A DNA stretch of 64,000 nt, from NCBI RefSeq assembly GCF_000369405.1, contig NZ_KB849994.1:245942-309941 (forward strand). The letters run 5' to 3'. This DNA comes from Acinetobacter sp. ANC 3929. GTDB taxonomy: Bacteria; Pseudomonadota; Gammaproteobacteria; Pseudomonadales; Moraxellaceae. Position numbers and translations under genes: made by a program. Each line of letters starts with the position of its first letter. The first letter of the stretch is position 1. Below the pieces are notes generated by a model, which was not told where the DNA came from, ran no database searches, and saw only the letters and a program-made list of their open reading frames with translations. Positions 8,530 through 16,723 of this stretch are shown here, one piece after another.

Positions 8530-9741
8530 ATGCAGCAACAAGTCATCATTGTCGGTGGAGGTATGGTTGGACTCAGCCTTGCTTTAATGTTGGCAAAAGC
8601 TAATATCGCAGTAAAGTTATTAGAAGCTGTGAAATATCCGAATTACGATGACGAAAATGTTGCCCCTTATCATTCCAGTTTTGATGCACGTAATACCGCG
8701 TTGTCACGTCGTAGTGTACAGATTTACCAAAAACTAGGCTTATGGGAAGCCTTACAGCAACATGCTACGCCCATTCTGCAAGTGCATATTACTGAGCAGG
8801 GCAGTTTTGGTAAGGCACGCCTCGTGGCTGAACAAGAAAAAGTAGAAAGCTTTGGTCAGGTGATTGAAAACGCGTGGTTAGGTCGTGTATTGCTGACACA
8901 GGTTCGTCAGCAGCCGTTGATTGAGTTGATTGATGGTGTGCAAGTCACCTCACTCACACAAGATGCAGACCAAGTCCAAATCGAAGCGATGCGCAATGGT
9001 GAATATATTCATTCCTTAAAATCCAAGTTGGTGATTGCGGCAGATGGTCGTGATTCTTTCTGCCGACAAGCCATTGGCGTAGGTGTGGATGAGCATGATT
9101 ATGACCAAGTGGCGATTGTGACGACCGTACAAACCTCTAAACCGCATCAGCACGTTGGTTTTGAGCGTTTTAGCGCATTAGGACCATTGGCTCTCTTACC
9201 TCTACCGGGTGAATATCGTCGCTCAGTCGTATGGCCAGTGAAGAAGGGCACGGAGGCAGAATGGTTGGGTGAAGAAAATGATCAGCACTTCCTCGATGCT
9301 TTACAGGAAACCTATGGTGACCGTGCTGGAAAATTTGAAAAAACAGGTAAGCGTTTTAGCTATCCATTGTCACAAGTGTTAGCAGATAAGCAAGCCGTTG
9401 GGCGTGTGGTCTTGATGGGTAATGCGGCACATACGATTCATCCAGTGGCAGGACAAGGCTTTAACCTATGTTTGCGTGATGCTGATGTGCTGGTTCGTTT
9501 CTTGATGGAACAATTGGCGAAGTCCGATGATATTGGTGCGCCTGAAAATTTATTGGCCTATGAACAATCACGTCTAAAGGATCAGCAACGGGTGATCAAA
9601 TTCTGTGATTCGGTAGTGCGTGGTTTTAGTAATCAGAATCCAATCCTCAAATTATTACGTAATACAGGACTGATTGCATTTGATGTGATTCCGGGTGTTA
9701 AGCCTTTGGTTGCCAACTATGCGATGGGACTAAAAGCATGA
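8530..9741 (+). CDS. ubiH: UbiH-type FAD-dependent ubiquinone hydroxylase
   Basis: A 403-aa flavoprotein monooxygenase of the UbiH/UbiF/VisC/Coq6 family. It shows the N-terminal Rossmann motif VGGGMVGLSLAL, the mid-protein DGRDSFCR segment and the second FAD motif GNAAHTIHPVAGQGFNLCLRD. UbiH hydroxylates the C1 position of the octaprenyl-phenol ring in aerobic ubiquinone synthesis, in a cytosolic/membrane-peripheral Ubi complex. The order pepP-ubiH-ubiI supports UbiH over its paralogue. The next gene overlaps it by 4 bases (ATGA), so translation is coupled. Exact ring-position specificity cannot be read from sequence alone. Confidence 0.88.
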   Translation: MQQQVIIVGGGMVGLSLALMLAKANIAVKLLEAVKYPNYDDENVAPYHSSFDARNTALSRRSVQIYQKLGLWEALQQHATPILQVHITEQGSFGKARLVAEQEKVESFGQVIENAWLGRVLLTQVRQQPLIELIDGVQVTSLTQDADQVQIEAMRNGEYIHSLKSKLVIAADGRDSFCRQAIGVGVDEHDYDQVAIVTTVQTSKPHQHVGFERFSALGPLALLPLPGEYRRSVVWPVKKGTEAEWLGEENDQHFLDALQETYGDRAGKFEKTGKRFSYPLSQVLADKQAVGRVVLMGNAAHTIHPVAGQGFNLCLRDADVLVRFLMEQLAKSDDIGAPENLLAYEQSRLKDQQRVIKFCDSVVRGFSNQNPILKLLRNTGLIAFDVIPGVKPLVANYAMGLKA

Positions 9742-10970
9742 GCGAAATCTTAGATGTTGTCATCGTCGGTGGTGGTTTGGTTGGTGGTTTAACCGCTTTA
9801 TTGCTAGCTCAAGGTGGCGTGCAAGCTACAGTGCTGGATGCTGCGCCTGTACTTGATCAAGACAAAACACTGGCGGTGATGAATCCACGAGTACTGGCAT
9901 TGAGTCAGGCAACGATTCATCTGCTTAAAACCGTCGATGTCTGGGATGCTTTAGCACGTCAAATGCCTTATTCAGGCATGCAGGTCTGGAATAAAAATGG
10001 CTATGGCGAAATCAATTTTGGACATGCTTCAGAACTGCCTCCACAGTCAGATCAAGCTTTGGGTTCGATGGTCGAGCCGAGTGTTTTGAATGTTGCGATT
10101 CAACAAAAAATGTTGCAGCAGCTTAAAGACTACCGCACTCAAGTCAAAGTGATTCGTATTGAGCAAATTCCTCAAGGCTGGGCGATTCAATTGGCGGATG
10201 GCACAACATTAAAAACGAAGTTGCTCATTGGTGCAGATGGGGCGAATTCTTTTGTACGTGAGCAGGCGTATATCGATTTAGATGTGTTGGATTACCAACA
10301 AGCTGCGATCAGTTGTGCGATTAAAACCACACAATCCAATCAATATGTCGCTCGCCAGATTTTCTTGCCGACAGGACCATTGGCTTATTTACCGATGGCC
10401 AGTCTGGATGCACAAGAGAATGGTTATTGGCAGTCGATTGTCTGGACATTGCCTGATGATTATGCGGATGAGTATTCAGCATTAAGTGATCAAGACTTTA
10501 AGCAACTATTGACGCAAGAAAGTTTGCATATGTTAGGAGAGGTGGTTGAGGTACGTTCTCGGGCTCAATTTCCACTTAAAGCACGCGCAGCGCAACGTTA
10601 TATTAAATCTGGTCTGGCATTGATTGGCGATGCGGCGCATGTGATTCATCCTTTGGCTGGACAGGGTGTGAATATTGGTTGCTTAGATGCTGCTGTACTG
10701 TGTGATGTATTACTGCACGATTTAAAGCGCGGTGTGTGGGCCAATGATCAAACCTTATTACGTTATGAACATCAACGAAAAGGGCAGAATGATGCCATGA
10801 TGCATAGTATGTCTGCGATTGGTTGGCTAGAAAGTTCGGAGCTATTTCCCTTTGTTTGGGCGCGAAATTTCGGTTTAAAGCAGGTTGAACAATTCGATTG
10901 GTTCAAAGATCGTTTTATGCAACAAGCCAATGGATTAGGGACATTGAAAGACACACAATATGCGTGTTAA
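9738..10970 (+). CDS. ubiI: UbiI/VisC-type FAD-dependent ubiquinone hydroxylase
   Basis: A 410-aa paralogue of the preceding protein. Its motifs are VGGGLVGGLTALLLA, then GADGANSFVREQA, and GDAAHVIHPLAGQGVNIGCLDAA. Family members hydroxylate C5 of the ring in ubiquinone biosynthesis. The ATG overlaps the ubiH stop by 4 bases, so the two hydroxylases are translationally coupled, as in E. coli. The assignment to UbiI rather than UbiF rests mainly on gene order. A single broad-specificity role is possible. No strong terminator follows; about 170 AT-rich bases separate it from the next gene. Confidence 0.85.
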   Translation: MSEILDVVIVGGGLVGGLTALLLAQGGVQATVLDAAPVLDQDKTLAVMNPRVLALSQATIHLLKTVDVWDALARQMPYSGMQVWNKNGYGEINFGHASELPPQSDQALGSMVEPSVLNVAIQQKMLQQLKDYRTQVKVIRIEQIPQGWAIQLADGTTLKTKLLIGADGANSFVREQAYIDLDVLDYQQAAISCAIKTTQSNQYVARQIFLPTGPLAYLPMASLDAQENGYWQSIVWTLPDDYADEYSALSDQDFKQLLTQESLHMLGEVVEVRSRAQFPLKARAAQRYIKSGLALIGDAAHVIHPLAGQGVNIGCLDAAVLCDVLLHDLKRGVWANDQTLLRYEHQRKGQNDAMMHSMSAIGWLESSELFPFVWARNFGLKQVEQFDWFKDRFMQQANGLGTLKDTQYAC

Positions 10971-11144
10971 AAAATAGTAGATATTTTTTAAACAATCATT
11001 TATAAATCAGAGTGAATTTGGTCGCAAAAAATACGATTTACTCAAGATTGTACTTTGCGAATTGACGAGAGCTTGCTAAATTTCACCAAGTTCTGATGAC
11101 CAAATAGCGATGATGAGAAATTTAGTCATTGTGGGGAGATTAAT

Positions 11145-11393
11145 ATGACGGAAATGAATGATTACGAAGACAACACAGAAGATTCTGCTGTAGACGACGA
11201 AGAGGCGAAAGCGGCAGAAACTGGTGCAGATAGCGAAGAGTCGAGCGCCAATGATGCAGATCTTGCTGAAGCAGAAACTTTAACGGTCACTGCCAAGCTG
11301 AAACAGCGTCAAGCTTTAGAAGATGAAGTTGCTGCATTTCTAGCGAGAGGTGGGCGTATTACTGAAGTTCCTCCAGATGAGCATCAAGATTAA
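11145..11393 (+). CDS. SutA-like small acidic transcriptional regulator
   Basis: An 82-aa protein. Residues 1-45 are disordered and extremely acidic (runs of Asp, Glu, Ala and Ser). Residues 50-82 are a conserved helix and tail, LKQRQALEDEVAAFLARGGRITEVPPDE. That pattern matches the core of Pseudomonas SutA (helix then FLARGG-x-hydrophobic-xE), which binds the RNA polymerase beta subunit and supports transcription in slow growth. The SutA C-terminal tail ending in Arg-Pro-Ile is absent here, so this is a shortened relative. GGGGAG precedes ATG 11145. It is followed by a bidirectional terminator shared with the convergent merR gene. The function is by homology, with moderate confidence. Confidence 0.62.
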   Translation: MTEMNDYEDNTEDSAVDDEEAKAAETGADSEESSANDADLAEAETLTVTAKLKQRQALEDEVAAFLARGGRITEVPPDEHQD

Positions 11394-11409
11394 GTCAGTT
11401 ATGACATAG

Positions 11410-11439
11410 AAAAAAGCATCACGTTTGTGGTGCTTTTTT
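11410..11439. terminator. Bidirectional terminator between the SutA-like gene and merR
   Basis: AAAAAAGCATCAC, a 4-nt loop, then GTGGTGCTTTTTT. It overlaps the 3' end of the convergent MerR gene, serving both transcripts. Confidence 0.85.
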
Positions 11440-11868
11440 GTGTTGATGTGATTCATGTTCACACTCAAGTGGTTGGTGTAACTCTTTTAAAATGCCACAT
11501 TGCTCAATGGTACGATGTTGTGAACATTGTTGTTTTAAATGGCTCAGATCTTGTTTGAGGTGTTCTAGGTTTCGAATCTTCTGTGAAACCTCTGCGAGAT
11601 ATTGATCAATCAGATGATCGACTTCCATACAGGTTTGATTCGGATTTTCGGCTAAGTCTTTGAGCTTTTGAATATCTTGTAAGGTAATGCCTAATTCGCG
11701 ACAATGTTTTAAAAATAATAATTCTGAAAGTATGTGTTCTGAATAATGACGGTAATTTCCCGTCGTCCGTTTGGCTTTTTCTAGTAATCCAATTTTTTCA
11801 TAATAACGGATGGTGTCGACAGACACACCTGATCTTTTTGCTAGTTGTCCAATTCTAAAACTGATCAT
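11419..11868 (-). CDS. MerR-family regulator, CadR/PbrR-like (Cd/Pb-responsive)
   Basis: A 149-aa MerR regulator. The N-terminal winged helix has IGQLAKRSGVSVDTIRYYEKIGLL. The dimerisation helix follows, and the metal loop has cysteines in CMEVDHL, LKQQCSQH and EQCGIL. These are the three positions used by CadR/PbrR for Cd(II)/Pb(II). The tail is His-rich (CEHESHQHKK). It is divergent from a CDF-type transporter, with a canonical operator between them, the standard layout of a MerR-controlled metal export pair. The inducing metal is inferred; Zn(II) or Hg(II) cannot be excluded. Confidence 0.85.
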   Translation of the reverse strand: MISFRIGQLAKRSGVSVDTIRYYEKIGLLEKAKRTTGNYRHYSEHILSELLFLKHCRELGITLQDIQKLKDLAENPNQTCMEVDHLIDQYLAEVSQKIRNLEHLKQDLSHLKQQCSQHRTIEQCGILKELHQPLECEHESHQHKKAPQT

Positions 11869-11870
11869 GC

Positions 11871-11901
11871 TTGACTCTGGAGTTACTCTAGGGTTTTAAA
11901 T
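11871..11901 (+). promoter_or_regulatory. MerR-type promoter/operator for the cation transporter gene
   Basis: TTGACT (-35, 11871-11876) and TTAAAT (-10, 11896-11901) are separated by 19 bp, the overlong spacer typical of MerR-activated promoters. The spacer holds a dyad ACTCTGGAG-TTA-CTCTAGGGT (7 of 9 positions symmetric). Confidence 0.82.
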
Positions 11902-11929
11902 CACTATAAAAGATTATGTGAGAAAAGTC

Positions 11930-12571
11930 ATGGCAGGATGTGGCTGCAACACAGCATGTGCTCCAGCAAAACAAATTAGCCCAAAATTTAGAAAAGCATT
12001 GTGGATCGCACTCGTTCTAAATGCATTGATGTTCTTTGTAGAGATGATTGGCGGCTCACATGCACGCTCTGTATCGTTATGGGCCGATGCACTGGATTTT
12101 GCGGGTGATGCCGCTAACTATGCCATTTCATTGGCAGTGCTATCCATGACTTTGTATTGGCGTGCGATGGCTGCTTTAGTCAAAGGCCTCACCATGGCAA
12201 CATTTGGTATTTTTGTGATTGTTAAAGTATTTTGGTCATGGTGGTTAGGTGTAATACCTGAACCAATGCTCATGGGTGCGATTGGTGTACTTGCATTGGC
12301 TGTGAATGTGATCTCCGCACTCATGCTCTATGCATTTCGTGATGGTGACTCGAATATGCGTTCTGTATGGTTATGCAGTCGAAATGATGCAATTGCCAAT
12401 ATTGCAATCATTATTGCCGCAGTGGGTGTATTTGGAACTGGAACCATGTTCCCTGATTTATTTGTGGCTTTTATTATCGCGTATTTGGGTGTTTCTTCGG
12501 GGCTGAGTGTAATTAAACAGGCGAGAGCGGAAAGAAAAATAGATCAAGGCAATATCATGACCAAGGCTTAG
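11930..12571 (+). CDS. Cation transporter, CDF-like membrane domain with Cys-rich N-terminus
   Basis: About 213 aa with a cation-diffusion-facilitator-type membrane domain. It begins MAGCGCNTAC, a putative metal-binding Cys motif. Five to six membrane helices follow. The helix pair with SVSLWADALDFAGDAANY carries the CDF-type acidic site in TM2 (LWADALD, matching the usual ADSLHSLSD pattern). WLCSRNDAIANIAIIIAA supplies the second half-site in TM5 (SRNDAIAN). The cytoplasmic C-terminal domain of full-length CDF exporters is missing. It is controlled by the divergent MerR regulator, so export of Cd, Pb, Zn or a related metal from the cytosol is likely. An upstream GTG (11918) is possible, but ATG 11930 has GAGAAAAG at good spacing. 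Confidence 0.8.
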   Translation: MAGCGCNTACAPAKQISPKFRKALWIALVLNALMFFVEMIGGSHARSVSLWADALDFAGDAANYAISLAVLSMTLYWRAMAALVKGLTMATFGIFVIVKVFWSWWLGVIPEPMLMGAIGVLALAVNVISALMLYAFRDGDSNMRSVWLCSRNDAIANIAIIIAAVGVFGTGTMFPDLFVAFIIAYLGVSSGLSVIKQARAERKIDQGNIMTKA

Positions 12572-12601
12572 GATATATTGTTCTTATTGTATATTTAAAT
12601 G

Positions 12602-12632
12602 ATAAGGGGAGATTTTTATAATCTCCCCTTAT
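12602..12632. terminator. Bidirectional terminator between the cation transporter and rsmI
   Basis: A 13-bp perfect stem ATAAGGGGAGATT / AATCTCCCCTTAT with a 5-nt loop, between convergent genes. Confidence 0.85.
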
Positions 12633-12635
12633 GTT

Positions 12636-13478
12636 TTACTCGTCTTGTTGGGTGAGTTCCAAAGCACGTTGGTAAGCGACTTTCTTTTTAATACCAGTCA
12701 AATCAGCGGCCAATTGTGATGCGGCTTTTACCGATAAATCCTGCAATAGGCGTTTTAACAACTCATCCAGTTTATCTTGCTCTAGGTCTTTTTCGGCAGA
12801 TGCTCCACCCACCACAACCACAATTTCACCCTTTTCTTGGTTGTGATCATTTTCAATAAACGTAACTAATTCTTTTAATGTCATCTTTTTGATGGTTTCA
12901 AAGGTTTTGGTAATTTCACGTGCAAAACCGACGGGACGATCTTCACCAAAAACTTGCACCATATTTTTGATACTGTCCAAAATACGATGAGGAGCTTCGT
13001 AGAAAATCAAGGTTTGAGTTTCATCTTTGAGCTTTTCAAGCTGGCTGATTCGTTGCGATGATTTTGAAGGTAAAAATCCCTCAAAACTAAAACGATCACT
13101 TGGCAAGCCAACCGCACTTAATGCTGCAATTGCTGCACAAGCACCAGGTACAGGAATCACACGAATACCATGTTCTTGCGCGGCACGAACCAGTTTAAAA
13201 CCAGGGTCGCTAATCAAGGGCGTACCAGCATCACTGATTAATGCAACATTTTCTCCTTTTAACATTCTTTGGAGAAGTTGATCAATTTTGTTACTTTCAT
13301 TGTGATCATGACACGCTGTGAGTGGAGTTGAGATATTATAATGTTTGAATAATTGAGCAGATTGACGAGTGTCTTCTGCGGCAACTACCGATACAGATTT
13401 TAAAATATCAATTGCACGAAAGGTCATGTCATCTAAGTGCCCAATCGGGGTTGCTACAACAAATAATTGAGCACTCAT
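12636..13478 (-). CDS. rsmI: 16S rRNA (cytidine(1402)-2'-O)-methyltransferase RsmI
   Basis: A 280-aa SAM-dependent methyltransferase of the tetrapyrrole-methylase fold. Landmarks are the N-terminal FVVATPIGHLDDMTFRAI, AAEDTRQSAQL, the LISDAGTPLISDPGF loop and PVPGACAAIAALSAVGLP. It methylates the ribose of C1402 in the decoding centre with RsmH. The length matches E. coli RsmI (286 aa). It is divergent from the LpoA-like gene, with only 16 bases between start codons. This is the same pair as rsmI/lpoA of E. coli. Confidence 0.95.
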   Translation of the reverse strand: MSAQLFVVATPIGHLDDMTFRAIDILKSVSVVAAEDTRQSAQLFKHYNISTPLTACHDHNESNKIDQLLQRMLKGENVALISDAGTPLISDPGFKLVRAAQEHGIRVIPVPGACAAIAALSAVGLPSDRFSFEGFLPSKSSQRISQLEKLKDETQTLIFYEAPHRILDSIKNMVQVFGEDRPVGFAREITKTFETIKKMTLKELVTFIENDHNQEKGEIVVVVGGASAEKDLEQDKLDELLKRLLQDLSVKAASQLAADLTGIKKKVAYQRALELTQQDE

Positions 13479-13494
13479 AAAAGGTAACTCCCTA

Positions 13495-14427
13495 ATGTAT
13501 TACAAAAAATATTGGCTGCTACTATGTTTGGCGGCATGTATGAGTCCAGTTTATGCGGACGTACTGGTGATTCTACCTGAATCTGGTACGATGGCGCGAG
13601 CTGGTCAGAGCATCAAACGTGGTTTCTTGAGCGCTTATACAGCATCTGGCAGCAAAGAAAAAATCATTTTTGTAGATTCAGCGAAAAACAACATCGATAC
13701 GATTTTTAAGAAACGGATTAATAATAAGACGAAACTGATTGTTGGACCATTGGCGCGACCTGATATTGAAAATGTGATGCAACGCAATCCAGCCATCCCT
13801 GTGCTGGCACTTAATGATGTAAATACCCAAACCACCAATGTGTGGCAATTTAGTTTAGCCAAGCAACATGATGCGATTGCACTTAATCAATTGCTCAAGA
13901 AAGACAAAATTAAAAACTTATTGGTATTGCGCCAACCAGGGACTGAGTCCGCTACAGAACTGTTTATGATGGCACTCATGTCTGAATTTGGTTCAGATGT
14001 CCATGTTGTGAGTGAGCGACCGAAGAAACTTGCACGTAGAGAAGGGTTACTCTTACTGGGTGATCAACAATGGCTGGAACAACTAGGACCATTACCTGAA
14101 AAAAATATTTATGCTACGGCGTTGAGTATTGAGCAGGAAAAATCGATTCCTATGGGATTGAGTTTCTGTGATACACCTGCTTTATATAATGGGCAATGGG
14201 CCGATGTAATCAGTGCATATAAAGAGCAACCTGAAAATATGGCATTCCAACGCTTATTAGCTTTTGGTGGCGATGCGTGGAGTATTAGCCAGCAATTTTT
14301 AAGCAGCTCAGATCGACACTTTTCTTTTGAAGGGCGAACTGGGACGATTGATGTGAAAAATGGCAAGGTGTACAGACAACCTTATTGTTATCAACAACAA
14401 AAAAAGGGAATTCAGGTATTAAAGTAA
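13495..14427 (+). CDS. LpoA-like penicillin-binding-protein activator (short form)
   Basis: A 310-aa exported protein of the LppC/LpoA family (a periplasmic-binding-protein-like fold). It is less than half the length of E. coli LpoA and lacks the N-terminal TPR domain. Residues 12-15 read LAAC, a possible lipobox; an alternative signal-peptidase-I site is VYA at 19-21. The body shows VILPESGTMARAGQSIKRGFLSAY and the KLIVGPLARPDIENV strand/loop typical of the C-terminal LpoA lobe. LpoA stimulates PBP1A transpeptidase activity from the outer membrane. It is followed at 12 bases by yraN and then the BON lipoprotein. This conserved order supports the assignment. Confidence 0.8.
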   Translation: MYYKKYWLLLCLAACMSPVYADVLVILPESGTMARAGQSIKRGFLSAYTASGSKEKIIFVDSAKNNIDTIFKKRINNKTKLIVGPLARPDIENVMQRNPAIPVLALNDVNTQTTNVWQFSLAKQHDAIALNQLLKKDKIKNLLVLRQPGTESATELFMMALMSEFGSDVHVVSERPKKLARREGLLLLGDQQWLEQLGPLPEKNIYATALSIEQEKSIPMGLSFCDTPALYNGQWADVISAYKEQPENMAFQRLLAFGGDAWSISQQFLSSSDRHFSFEGRTGTIDVKNGKVYRQPYCYQQQKKGIQVLK

Positions 14428-14439
14428 GATCGTATAAAT

Positions 14440-14844
14440 ATGTCACAGCAACAGCATGACTTAGGGCAATGGGCTGAACAAACAGCTCTTGCTCTTTTGC
14501 AGTCTCAGCACTATTTATGTGTAGATCGAAACTATCACTCACGTTATGGTGAAATTGACTTAATTGTTAAAAAGGACAATGAACTGGTGTTTGTAGAAGT
14601 CAAAGCCAGATCAGCAGGGAGTTATGCCGAAGCTTGTGAAGTTATTTCCCTGACACAGCAAAGAAAAATAATTAAGACCGCTCAATTATTTTTACAAAAA
14701 TATCCACATTATTATGACTTTGATTGTCGTTTTGATGTGATTTGTTTTGATTTTCCACGGAAAATTGCAAAAACAGTACAACCAGATTTTTCAAAATTGC
14801 AGTATGATCAGCAATGGATTAAGCATGCATTTACTTTAGATTGA
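14440..14844 (+). CDS. yraN: YraN family protein (UPF0102, endonuclease-like fold)
   Basis: A 134-aa protein with the restriction-endonuclease-like core of UPF0102: [23 protein letters not shown] carries the Asp and Glu-x-Lys catalytic-type residues. [15 protein letters not shown] is the N-terminal helix and FDVICFDF the late strand. The cellular role is unproven; a Holliday-junction or DNA-repair role is often suggested. It is in the lpoA-yraN-dolP cluster, 12 bases after the LpoA-like gene. In E. coli diaA follows yraN, but here it is absent and the BON protein follows directly. Confidence 0.9.
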   Translation: MSQQQHDLGQWAEQTALALLQSQHYLCVDRNYHSRYGEIDLIVKKDNELVFVEVKARSAGSYAEACEVISLTQQRKIIKTAQLFLQKYPHYYDFDCRFDVICFDFPRKIAKTVQPDFSKLQYDQQWIKHAFTLD

Positions 14845-14915
14845 TTGATGAGTCTAGGGGAAAGCTAAATATTGAAAATTGAACAAATTTGTTTGTGGAT
14901 AGGGAGTCTTGCCAA

Positions 14916-15626
14916 GTGTTAAAACGGTTATCGATTACGTTGCTTTGCGCTGCAAGTTTATCAGGATGTGCAAGTTTTATTTCTGGTGGCACAGGAAGTT
15001 CACCTGTTGGTACGAATAGTGGTGAGCGTAGTCTCGGGCAGATTTTTATTGATTCTTCAATCAAGCGTACTGCAAATATCAATTTGTATAAGTTAGATCA
15101 CCGTTTTAAACAGTCGCGTATCAACATTGAAAGCTTCCACAGCAATATTTTATTGACAGGACAAGTACCTGATCCTTATTTAAAACAACTGGCAGAAGAT
15201 AACTTGCGTTCAATGTCGGATGTTAAAGCGGTACATAACTACATTACGGTTGGTGATAAGGTGGGTTATAACACCATTATGCAAGATGCAACGGTGACTG
15301 CGAATACTCGTGGTTTGCTGATGAAAGCGCCAGTTGTTTCAGATAGTAAAGTTCTGGTACATACTGAAAATGGTGTGTTGTATGTGATGGGGCGTTTAAA
15401 TACCGCTGAATCAAGAGATTTAGATGATGTCTTACAAAAAGTTGGAAATGTGACTAAAATTGTGACACTCATTGACAATACGGATCAACCTTCAGGCACT
15501 GTCGCTAGTTCAACAGCTGCAACACCAATGGTGGGTACTGCGACGACACAGCCTTTAGTTGAGACACCTGTTGCAATTGATCCTGATCAGGCGGAACCTG
15601 CGACCATTACTCCAACTAATCCTTAA
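14916..15626 (+). CDS. BON-domain outer-membrane lipoprotein (DolP/YraP-like)
   Basis: About 236 aa. It begins at GTG 14916, which has AGGGAG at correct spacing and gives a clean lipoprotein signal: LKRLSITLLCAASLSGC with the lipobox Cys at residue 18. Two BON domains follow: the first around IKRTANINLYKLDHRF to MSDVKAVHNYITVGD, and the second around TVTANTRGLLMKAPVVSDSKVLVHTENG to VGNVTKIVTLID. The C-terminus is a low-complexity Thr/Ala/Pro tail that E. coli DolP (191 aa) lacks. DolP binds anionic phospholipids at the division site and supports outer-membrane integrity and BAM function. It is third in the lpoA-yraN-dolP unit. Confidence 0.85.
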   Translation: MLKRLSITLLCAASLSGCASFISGGTGSSPVGTNSGERSLGQIFIDSSIKRTANINLYKLDHRFKQSRINIESFHSNILLTGQVPDPYLKQLAEDNLRSMSDVKAVHNYITVGDKVGYNTIMQDATVTANTRGLLMKAPVVSDSKVLVHTENGVLYVMGRLNTAESRDLDDVLQKVGNVTKIVTLIDNTDQPSGTVASSTAATPMVGTATTQPLVETPVAIDPDQAEPATITPTNP

Positions 15627-15629
15627 TTT

Positions 15630-16502
15630 ATGAAGCAACTTATTCAACAAGTACAAGAAAATGTAATAAAGGCGAAAACTCTTTATCAGGAGTTTCGCCT
15701 TTATGATTTTGCCAGTTATTCGATCAATTACCTTACGCCAAAAGATACCTTTGAAAAAGAAGAGCATCTTGCTTATGGATTGAAAGCAAGACAGCGTTTG
15801 GATCTCTATCGAACTAAAACCCCTAAAAAGCAAAGACCGCTTATCATATTTGTACATGGTGGTTCTTGGCAGCATGGCAACAAACGTGAGTATCTGTTTA
15901 TCGGGGAAACCTTTGCCCGTGAAGGTTATGATGTTGCAGTCATTAACTATCATCTTGCGCCTGAGCATATTTTTCCGACTTTTATTGATGACATTGCTCA
16001 AGCCATTCATTATTTAAACCAGAATCAGGCCAAGCTTAATATTTCGACAGACAATATCATTTTAATGGGTCATTCTGCGGGTGCATTTAATGTGATGTCT
16101 GTGGTGTATTCTGCTTATTCACAAAATTTTAAATACAAAGAAAATATCAGAGCAATTGTGGGGATGGCTGGGCCTTATCACTTTGATTACAAAGGTGATC
16201 CATTAGCTGAGCATGCGTTTGATCAGAAAATGTCGTATCAACAAGTGATGCCTTACTATTTTATTGAGCCGAATCAGATTAAGCATTATTTACTAATGGC
16301 TGAACAAGATCAGTTAGTGAGTAAAGAAAATAGTTTTGATCTAGATAAGGCACTGAGAGAAAAAGGCAACCACAGTCATATCGCCGTAATTCCAAAGACT
16401 GGGCATATTACCATTGTGGCAACACTCGCGAGCTTGATGAGCCATTATTTTAAGACTAAGCGTACCATTCTGCATTTTCTCGAAGAAGCTTTGGAAGATT
16501 AA
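15630..16502 (+). CDS. Alpha/beta-hydrolase, HGG-type esterase/lipase-like
   Basis: A 290-aa alpha/beta-hydrolase of the hormone-sensitive-lipase/BD-FAE type. The oxyanion-hole motif is VHGGSWQHG, the nucleophile elbow GHSAGA, the catalytic Asp is probably in MAEQDQLV and the His in KTGHITI. It has no signal peptide, so it is probably cytosolic. It starts 3 bases after the stop of the BON lipoprotein and is probably in the same operon. The substrate is unknown; small acyl or aryl esters are usual for the family. A weak inverted repeat (ATATCCCAT / ATGGGATAT) follows the gene. Confidence 0.82.
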   Translation: MKQLIQQVQENVIKAKTLYQEFRLYDFASYSINYLTPKDTFEKEEHLAYGLKARQRLDLYRTKTPKKQRPLIIFVHGGSWQHGNKREYLFIGETFAREGYDVAVINYHLAPEHIFPTFIDDIAQAIHYLNQNQAKLNISTDNIILMGHSAGAFNVMSVVYSAYSQNFKYKENIRAIVGMAGPYHFDYKGDPLAEHAFDQKMSYQQVMPYYFIEPNQIKHYLLMAEQDQLVSKENSFDLDKALREKGNHSHIAVIPKTGHITIVATLASLMSHYFKTKRTILHFLEEALED

Positions 16503-16521
16503 CTATCTATATACTCGATCA

Positions 16522-16552
16522 TATCCCATAATGATTAAATAATGGGATATGT
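16522..16552 (+). terminator. Possible terminator after the esterase gene
   Basis: ATATCCCAT and ATGGGATAT flank a loop of about 13 bases. No clear T-tract follows, so confidence is low. Confidence 0.4.
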
Positions 16553-16577
16553 ATTAAAATTTAGAATTTATATAAAC

Positions 16578-16646
16578 TGATTAAATAATTTCAGGATAAT
16601 AGTGCGGTTCTGTATCCCAAATATAAAATAATGATGATATTTTCTA
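16578..16646 (-). pseudogene. Decayed duplicate of the 5' end of the adjacent unknown gene
   Basis: On the minus strand this reads SSLFYIWDTEPHYYPEII then a stop. It is nearly identical at its start to SSLFYIWDAGQHHPDA, the N-terminus of the gene at 16724-17821. A 25-base stretch (16613-16637) is repeated exactly at 17794-17818. A ribosome site (AAGGAAT) is kept, but the start codon position is ATA instead of ATG and the frame stops after 18 codons. It is therefore a dead copy or recombination scar. Confidence 0.7.
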
Positions 16647-16723
16647 TTCCTTTTTAAGCTTATTGAGCTAAAAAAATAAGGAGAAAGAAACATTCCTTCC
16701 CCTTATTTCTTTTAAAAATTACT

